Assembly (NCBI GenBank): GCA_038199265.1
Contig: JBBPZD010000029.1
Span: 1 to 12,333 of the forward strand
Length of the DNA stretch: 12,333 nt
Direction of reading: 5' to 3'
From: Allobranchiibius sp038199265
GTDB lineage: Bacteria > Actinomycetota > Actinomycetes > Actinomycetales > Dermatophilaceae
The notes under the pieces were generated by a model. The model made no database searches and was not told the origin of the DNA. It saw only the letters and a list, made by a program, of their open reading frames with translations. Below are positions 8,184 to 12,333 of this stretch, in pieces (position 1 is the first letter of the stretch; every line of letters begins with the position of its first letter). The position numbers and the translations under genes are program-made.

Positions 8184-9710
8184 ATGGCCACTCAGACAGC
8201 TGCGGTCAAACCGGCTGATCCCGATGAGATGCCGCGCAAGTTCAACTTCCCCAGCGCGTTCACAATCTTGTACGGGGTCACCGTTGTGGTGTGGCTGCTG
8301 GCCTTCGCCGTGCCTACTGGCGCTTATACGGTCAGTAAGAAGACCGGCGGCCCGGTCCCGGGCAGCTATCACCACGTCGAGTCCGGCCTTTCCTTCTATG
8401 ACCGCTTGATGCAGTTGTTCATGGCACCGGTGAACGGCCTCTATGGGATCAAGGCCTCCGATGGTGGCTTCATCAGCCCCAGCGCGAGTGGTGAACTCTT
8501 CGGCGCTGCAGGGGTGTTCCTCTTCGTGCTGGCCATCGGAATCTTCATCACCATGTCGATGAAAACCGGTGCCATCGACAACGGCGTCGCGCATATAGCC
8601 AAACGTTTCGCGGGTCGTGGTGCCGTCGTGATCGCGATCCTGATGATCTTGTTCTCGATCGGCGGCACGACCGAGGGGATGGCCGAAGAGACCCTCGGGT
8701 TCTACGCGCTGGTGATCCCGTTGATGCTGTCGCTCGGATACGACCGGATGGTCGCAGCAGCCACCATCCTGATCGGCGCAGGCATCGGGGTGCTGGCCTC
8801 TACCGTCAATCCGTTCGCCACCGGTGTCGCCTCGGCGTCGGCTGGCGTCTCGATCGGCAACGGGATCGGTTTCCGGCTGCTGATGTACGTCGTCATGGTG
8901 CCGATCGGCGTCGGCTTCGTCCTGCGATATGCCACAAAGATCAAGAAGGATCCGACGAAGTCGCTCGTGGCCGCGAAGGAAGGCGACGCCAAGATCGCTT
9001 CAGCCGGTATCGGCGAGGTCCCCGACCTGACCGGCAAGCAGAAGAGTGTGTTGGCGATCGTCGCATTTACTTTCGCGTTCATGATCTTCTCGATCGTGCC
9101 CTGGGCTCAGGTCTTCAAGGGGCCGGACGCGGCCAGCTTCGGCTGGCAGCTCGACTGGTACTTCCCGGAACTCGCTGCTCTTTTCATCGTGATGTCGATC
9201 GTGGTCGGCCTGATCGGCGGCCTGGGCGAGAAGGGTCTGACCGACACTTTGGTCAAAGGTGCCGGTGACTTCGTCGGGGTGGGCCTGATCATCGTGCTTG
9301 CCCGCGGCGTGACCGTGATCATGAACAACTCCGAGATCACCGACACCGTGCTGCACTCAATGGAGAACATCGTCAACAGCACCTCCTCGGGAGTGTTCGG
9401 CGGGCTGATGTTCTTGATAAATCTGCCGCTGGCGTTCCTGGTGCCGTCGACTTCCGGCCACGCCGCACTTGCTATGCCGATCCTGGCGCCGCTCGCCGAT
9501 TTCGCTGGAGTCCCCAGGTCGATGGTGATCACCGCTTTCCAGTCGGCCTCGGGAGTCGTCAATCTGATCACCCCCACATCGGCTGTCGTGATGGGCGGAC
9601 TGGCCCTCGCCAAGGTTCGGTACGACCAATACCTGCGCTTCGTCGCACCGCTGATCTTGCTTCTGGTGGTCTTGTGCACGGCCATGATCGCGATCGGATC
9701 CGTGCTGTAA
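8184..9710 (+). CDS. YfcC-family permease (DcuC/ArcD-like amino-acid or carboxylate transporter)
   Basis: This 508-residue protein with about twelve membrane segments belongs to the YfcC family (C4-dicarboxylate anaerobic carrier/DcuC clan), whose members are annotated as basic amino-acid antiporters or dicarboxylate carriers. Diagnostic segments are GGTTEGMAEETLGFY from residue 160 and VLASTVNPFATG from residue 203, with a later LVPSTSGHAALAMPILAPLA segment. The N-terminus is short and cytosolic (MPRKFNFPSAF region). The ATG at 8184 follows AAGGGAG at 8173-8179. The gene is divergent from an M20 peptidase, a pairing that fits peptide or amino-acid catabolism, with the permease importing or exchanging a product or substrate. 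The transported compound cannot be decided from sequence. A hairpin terminator lies about 60 bp after the stop. Confidence 0.9.
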   Translation: MATQTAAVKPADPDEMPRKFNFPSAFTILYGVTVVVWLLAFAVPTGAYTVSKKTGGPVPGSYHHVESGLSFYDRLMQLFMAPVNGLYGIKASDGGFISPSASGELFGAAGVFLFVLAIGIFITMSMKTGAIDNGVAHIAKRFAGRGAVVIAILMILFSIGGTTEGMAEETLGFYALVIPLMLSLGYDRMVAAATILIGAGIGVLASTVNPFATGVASASAGVSIGNGIGFRLLMYVVMVPIGVGFVLRYATKIKKDPTKSLVAAKEGDAKIASAGIGEVPDLTGKQKSVLAIVAFTFAFMIFSIVPWAQVFKGPDAASFGWQLDWYFPELAALFIVMSIVVGLIGGLGEKGLTDTLVKGAGDFVGVGLIIVLARGVTVIMNNSEITDTVLHSMENIVNSTSSGVFGGLMFLINLPLAFLVPSTSGHAALAMPILAPLADFAGVPRSMVITAFQSASGVVNLITPTSAVVMGGLALAKVRYDQYLRFVAPLILLLVVLCTAMIAIGSVL

Positions 9711-9771
9711 CTACGGATGCGGCTCGTCTCGTGAAGGTAGGAGCAGGCGGGTGCGCGAGCGGCATAGGGAC

Positions 9772-9805
9772 GGCCCCGCCGACAACGGTCTTTACCGGCG
9801 GGGCC
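9772..9805 (+). terminator. GC-rich hairpin terminator after the permease gene
   Basis: There is a perfect 10-bp stem, GGCCCCGCCG at 9772-9781 and CGGCGGGGCC at 9796-9805, with a 14-base loop. There is no T-run after it, as is common for actinobacterial hairpin terminators. It lies 61 bp past the permease stop and ahead of the BON gene, so it would separate the two transcription units. Confidence 0.75.
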
Positions 9806-9818
9806 TGAGGTCTTGAGA

Positions 9819-9828
9819 TATCCGGATA
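9819..9828. repeat. Perfect 10-bp palindrome upstream of the BON gene
   Basis: TATCCGGATA is self-complementary. It lies in the 195-bp space between the terminator and the BON start, where a promoter is expected. It could be an operator half or a chance palindrome; no partner copy was seen nearby. Confidence 0.3.
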
Positions 9829-9986
9829 CCCAGAGGCCTGTACCACTTACGGTATGACGATCGCGCTGAGATTTCGACTGGCTGCTTGGTTGCGACTGCG
9901 GTTGGGCCAGGCGTGGATGGGGACCTACGGCACTGTGCTCGCGTCGGCGCTGCGGTCATGGTGGAACTGCGCGGACCTGCGCCAAC

Positions 9987-9993
9987 GAGAGGG
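9987..9993 (+). promoter_or_regulatory. Ribosome binding site of the BON protein gene
   Basis: GAGAGGG sits seven bases before the ATG at 10001. It supports that start over the in-frame ATG at 9854, which has no clear binding site. Confidence 0.65.
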
Positions 9994-10000
9994 CACCACC

Positions 10001-10672
10001 ATGGCCATCAGTTCTTTCGCCAAGAGCGATCATCAGATCCAGGAGTCCGTGCAGGACGAACTGTCCTGGACCCCCGAGGTCGACGACGCGGGGATCGGGG
10101 TGGCCGTCGAGAACGGTGTCGTCGTCCTGTCCGGTGAAGTCGAGGACTACGCCGAGCGCCTGGCGGTCAACAAGGCAGCCTTTCGTGTCTCGGGCGTGAC
10201 GACTGTGGTCGATGATCTGGTGATCCACCCGTCGTCCTACGCCTGGGAAGTCACCGAGAGCGACATCGCACAGAACGTCGAGGACGCCATCCAGTGGGTG
10301 GCCAAGCTCCCGGACTCGGTGCGCGCCACCGTCCAGAACCACACCGTCATCCTCACCGGCGAAGTGCGGTGGAACTATCAACGCGAGGCCGCCCGCCGGG
10401 CCGTGGAAAAGATCAAGGGAGTCGTACTCGTGGCCAACGAGATCAACCTGAGCGCCCGCCCGTCGGCCACTGATACCGAGGAGAACATCCGCAAGGCTCT
10501 GATCCGCAACGCGACCTTCGACGCCAACCAGGTGCATGTCGCCGTCGCGGGCAATGCCGCCACCTTGACCGGGCAGGTCCGTTCCTACGCCGAACGCACC
10601 CAGGCCGTCAACGCCGCGTGGGCCTCCCCACACGTGACACAGGTGACCAACGACATCACCATCACCCTTTAG
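10001..10672 (+). CDS. Protein with three BON domains
   Basis: This 223-residue protein is made almost entirely of three consecutive BON domains, at about residues 8-75, 86-152 and 158-223. Each carries the family pattern of an amphipathic helix and then a strand pair with a conserved glycine: VVVLSGEVEDYAER, VILTGEVRWNYQRE and ATLTGQVRSYAERT. BON domains are linked to binding of phospholipid or other ligands, as in OsmY and related osmotic or stress proteins. No signal peptide or membrane helix follows the chosen ATG, so it is predicted cytoplasmic. The frame is open upstream to an ATG at 9854, but the ribosome binding site at 9987-9993 and the start of the first domain favour 10001. Role inferred: stress or envelope protein; ligand unknown. 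A small membrane protein may be encoded just downstream. Confidence 0.88.
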   Translation: MAISSFAKSDHQIQESVQDELSWTPEVDDAGIGVAVENGVVVLSGEVEDYAERLAVNKAAFRVSGVTTVVDDLVIHPSSYAWEVTESDIAQNVEDAIQWVAKLPDSVRATVQNHTVILTGEVRWNYQREAARRAVEKIKGVVLVANEINLSARPSATDTEENIRKALIRNATFDANQVHVAVAGNAATLTGQVRSYAERTQAVNAAWASPHVTQVTNDITITL

Positions 10673-10836
10673 AAATCTGCCGAAGGACCGTCAGAAGGTG
10701 TGATCGCCGGTTCGCCACCGCCTCGCACCACCGATCGACCGACCATCACCTTTCGAGCCCGTCGAAGGAGAAGCACAAGGTCGTCGGGCAGGACAGCCCC
10801 GATCCGGGGGCTCTCGATCTGTCGCCAACCGACACC

Positions 10837-11070
10837 ATGTGGCATCTGTGCGGCAACCATCATGACCACGATTCGGGCCACGTGCAGTCGGTCATCGACC
10901 GCAACAACCAGCTACGCCAACGAGCAACCGGTATCGACCACAAGTCGTCGGCCCCTGCGCGGCACGACGAACACGATGACGCCCCGAAGATCGACCTTTT
11001 CCGATGGAGCGCAGCGATCGGTGTGGCAGGCCTCGGGACTGCGTTACTCGCCGTCATCGTGATTCGGTAA
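10837..11070 (+). CDS. Small His/Asp-rich protein with a C-terminal membrane helix (hypothetical)
   Basis: The predicted protein has 77 residues. I do not recognise a family. The N-terminal half is rich in His and Asp (CGNHHDHDSGH near the start, RHDEHDD before the helix), which could bind metal. The end, IDLFRWSAAIGVAGLGTALLAVIVIR, contains a convincing single membrane helix ending at the last residues, as in tail-anchored proteins. The ATG at 10837 is the only ATG close to the conserved-looking part but has a poor ribosome binding site. A better one (AAGGAGAAG at 10765-10773) lies further upstream in the same open frame but has no standard start codon after it, so the true N-terminus is uncertain. 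The frame is open back to 10618, inside the BON gene. Confidence 0.5.
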   Translation: MWHLCGNHHDHDSGHVQSVIDRNNQLRQRATGIDHKSSAPARHDEHDDAPKIDLFRWSAAIGVAGLGTALLAVIVIR

Positions 11071-11239
11071 GTGCCGATGCCCGCGACCAGATCGCGCCGA
11101 CCCGCGTCACGCGAACCTGCAGTGCGCCCCAGCTGCCGTTGACCCAGGCGTCGTGGAAAACAAGCTGGTTCCCTGCCTGTGACCTGCGCCGAATGGAAGG
11201 GGGCACGGTCAGCACCCGGTCGGCATGCGCGGCAATCTC

Positions 11240-11494
11240 CTACGGGCCGTCGGTGTCACTGGGCGAACCGGGTAGCTGCTGGGGTCGACCGGGTCGACGC
11301 AACTCTCTGATGATGTCCCCCTCAGTTACCAGCAACGCGGCCAATACTGGGCTCGGCGCACCCGAATACCTCCCAGCGACGTGGGCGGGGGTAACACGAA
11401 GGATGTCTTCGATGCGCGCCAGCTGGCCGATGAGGTCCCGGATTGCAGGACGCGGTCTGGCCGTGCTGCAAACGTTGTGGGCGTTGATGGTCAT
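11240..11494 (-). CDS. Small hypothetical protein (84 residues)
   Basis: The ATG at 11494 on the minus strand is preceded, seven bases away, by GAGGAG (complement of 11502-11507), a good ribosome binding site. The predicted protein has a helical, leucine/isoleucine-rich middle (IRDLIGQLARIEDILRV, then VLAALLVTEGDIIRELRR) and a Pro/Gly-rich tail ending SPSDTDGP. About seven codons in ten end in G or C, compatible with coding but lower than in the main genes here. No family is recognised. The frame continues upstream to 11644 with Arg-rich sequence that looks non-coding. It lies on the same strand as the response regulator at the right edge. It could be a gene remnant or a chance ORF. Confidence 0.35.
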   Translation of the reverse strand: MTINAHNVCSTARPRPAIRDLIGQLARIEDILRVTPAHVAGRYSGAPSPVLAALLVTEGDIIRELRRPGRPQQLPGSPSDTDGP

Positions 11495-11952
11495 CGACGC
11501 GCTCCTCACGCCCAAGGCGAGCCTTGAGCGGCTGATCGAACTTTGGGGGCGCTTACTAACCGTGCATCGCGATCGTCTGGACCGCCGACGAGGCCTGCCT
11601 CCCGTGGGCCTGGCTGTGAGCAATTGCTCGCCCGGGCACGGCATCCGCGGGTTACCCGGTTCCAGGCTGGCTGGTTCTCAGCAATCCATCACCGTACCTG
11701 TCGATGACGAGCCTGGCCAGGGCTGCTTCCACGCGCTCACCCCGATGCGAAGTGCGCGGCGAATGTGCGGACTGACGAGCAAGGCGGTCGCTTCGATCCT
11801 CTGTGCGACTGATGGCCGCACAGAGGTCGAGACGGACCACGTGGACCCGGCACCCGTTGAGGTCTCCTGAGCTGAGGTGCAGGACCACCACGCCTTGGAA
11901 TTCTTGGCCCCGGTCAGGTGCGCTGTTCAAGCGCTTGACCAGGTCACCCGTA
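11495..11952. other. Stretch without a convincing gene
   Basis: Open frames exist on both strands (plus strand to 11870; minus strand 11652-11975 from a TTG without a ribosome binding site). Neither shows a recognisable domain or a clearly coding base pattern. No strong hairpin, repeat or RNA gene was seen. It may be a decayed gene or the downstream region of the response regulator gene. The 169 bp from 11071 to 11239 are likewise unexplained. Confidence 0.4.
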
Positions 11953-12333
11953 TCAGTGCACGCGGCGGGTCTCAAAGGCCCAGATGGCTAGTTCGACTCG
12001 GTTACGGGCTCCGAGCTTGGCCAAGAGACTGCTCAGGTGGAATTTGACGGTGCTCATGCTGATGTGGAGCTCGTGGCCGATCTCTGCGTTCGTCCTTCCA
12101 CGGGCGACGGTGAGCAGCACCGCCTCCTCGCGATCGGTCAGAGGCTCCGCGGGCTGAACAGGGGTGGCAGCGGGTCGGTTGGCGAAGGTGGCGAGCAGGC
12201 GCGCGGTGACTCCCGGATCGATCAGTGCATCGCCTCGCACCGCTGCGTGGATTGCCTGGGTCAGCTGGTCAGGTGAGGCGCCTTTGAGGAGGAATCCGCG
12301 GGCGCCGGCTTTGAGCGCGCCGTGGACGTACTC
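11953..12333 (-). CDS. NarL/FixJ-type response regulator (5' end outside window)
   Basis: The 126 visible residues are the C-terminal part of a two-component response regulator. First comes the end of the receiver domain, with HGALKAGARGFLLKGAS, where the lysine in LLK is the conserved receiver lysine, followed by LTQAIHAAVRGDALIDPGV. After a Pro/Ala linker comes a LuxR-type helix-turn-helix, LTDREEAVLLTVARGRTNAE then IGHELHISMSTVKFHLSSLL and AKLGARNRVELAIWAF. The phosphorylation aspartate and the start lie beyond the right edge. The frame is open to 12333; an internal GTG at 12240 is not a likely start because the receiver domain continues past it. A partner histidine kinase would be expected beyond the window. 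Its targets cannot be read here. Confidence 0.92.
   Translation of the reverse strand, partial: EYVHGALKAGARGFLLKGASPDQLTQAIHAAVRGDALIDPGVTARLLATFANRPAATPVQPAEPLTDREEAVLLTVARGRTNAEIGHELHISMSTVKFHLSSLLAKLGARNRVELAIWAFETRRVH

Noticed and set aside
9854..10000. Longer start for the BON protein, giving a hydrophobic, Arg-rich N-terminus resembling a signal or anchor
   Set aside because: The ATG at 9854 has no clear ribosome binding site, the extension contains many Arg and Trp residues, and a good site plus the family-typical start are at 10001.
11282..11299. Tandem GGGTCGACC/GGGTCGACG repeat
   Set aside because: Two short units only, with no further copies; likely chance in GC-rich DNA.
11652..11975. 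Minus-strand ORF of 107 codons overlapping the response regulator's stop
   Set aside because: It has a TTG start without a ribosome binding site, no recognisable domain, and only moderate G/C at third codon positions.

Overview
The window is high-GC DNA with GTG starts, stop/start overlaps (GTGA, TGATG) and NarL-type regulation, which points to an actinobacterium. The first half matches, in gene order and protein lengths, the hyc-like block Rv0083-Rv0087 of Mycobacterium tuberculosis as I recall it. The genus cannot be fixed from this sequence. No tRNA, rRNA, insertion sequence or CRISPR array was seen.

Positions 1-6547 hold one tightly coupled operon for a membrane complex related to group 4 [NiFe] hydrogenases and respiratory complex I. 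It runs hyfB-like (5' end outside the window), hycD/hyfC, hycP/hyfE, hycQ/hyfF and hycE, the last a fused NuoC-NuoD-like catalytic subunit. Two things stand out. HycE lacks all four cysteines that hold the Ni-Fe site and ends just where the second cysteine pair would be. It therefore looks like an Ehr-type (energy-converting hydrogenase-related) complex rather than a hydrogenase. The second is that hycQ is broken: about 40 residues around its conserved TM7 lysine are missing and the frame changes at about 4137.

Positions 6575-9710 carry a divergent pair: an M20-family metallo-dipeptidase (minus strand) and a YfcC-family amino-acid/carboxylate permease (plus strand). A 244-bp intergenic region with several short inverted repeats separates them. 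Together they suggest peptide or amino-acid uptake and hydrolysis. A strong GC-rich hairpin terminator follows the permease.

Positions 9811-11070 hold a three-BON-domain soluble protein and, probably, a 77-residue His/Asp-rich protein with one C-terminal membrane segment. Positions 11071-11952 are poorly explained; the best candidate there is an 84-codon minus-strand ORF with a good ribosome binding site. The right edge holds the 3' part of a NarL/FixJ-type response regulator on the minus strand.
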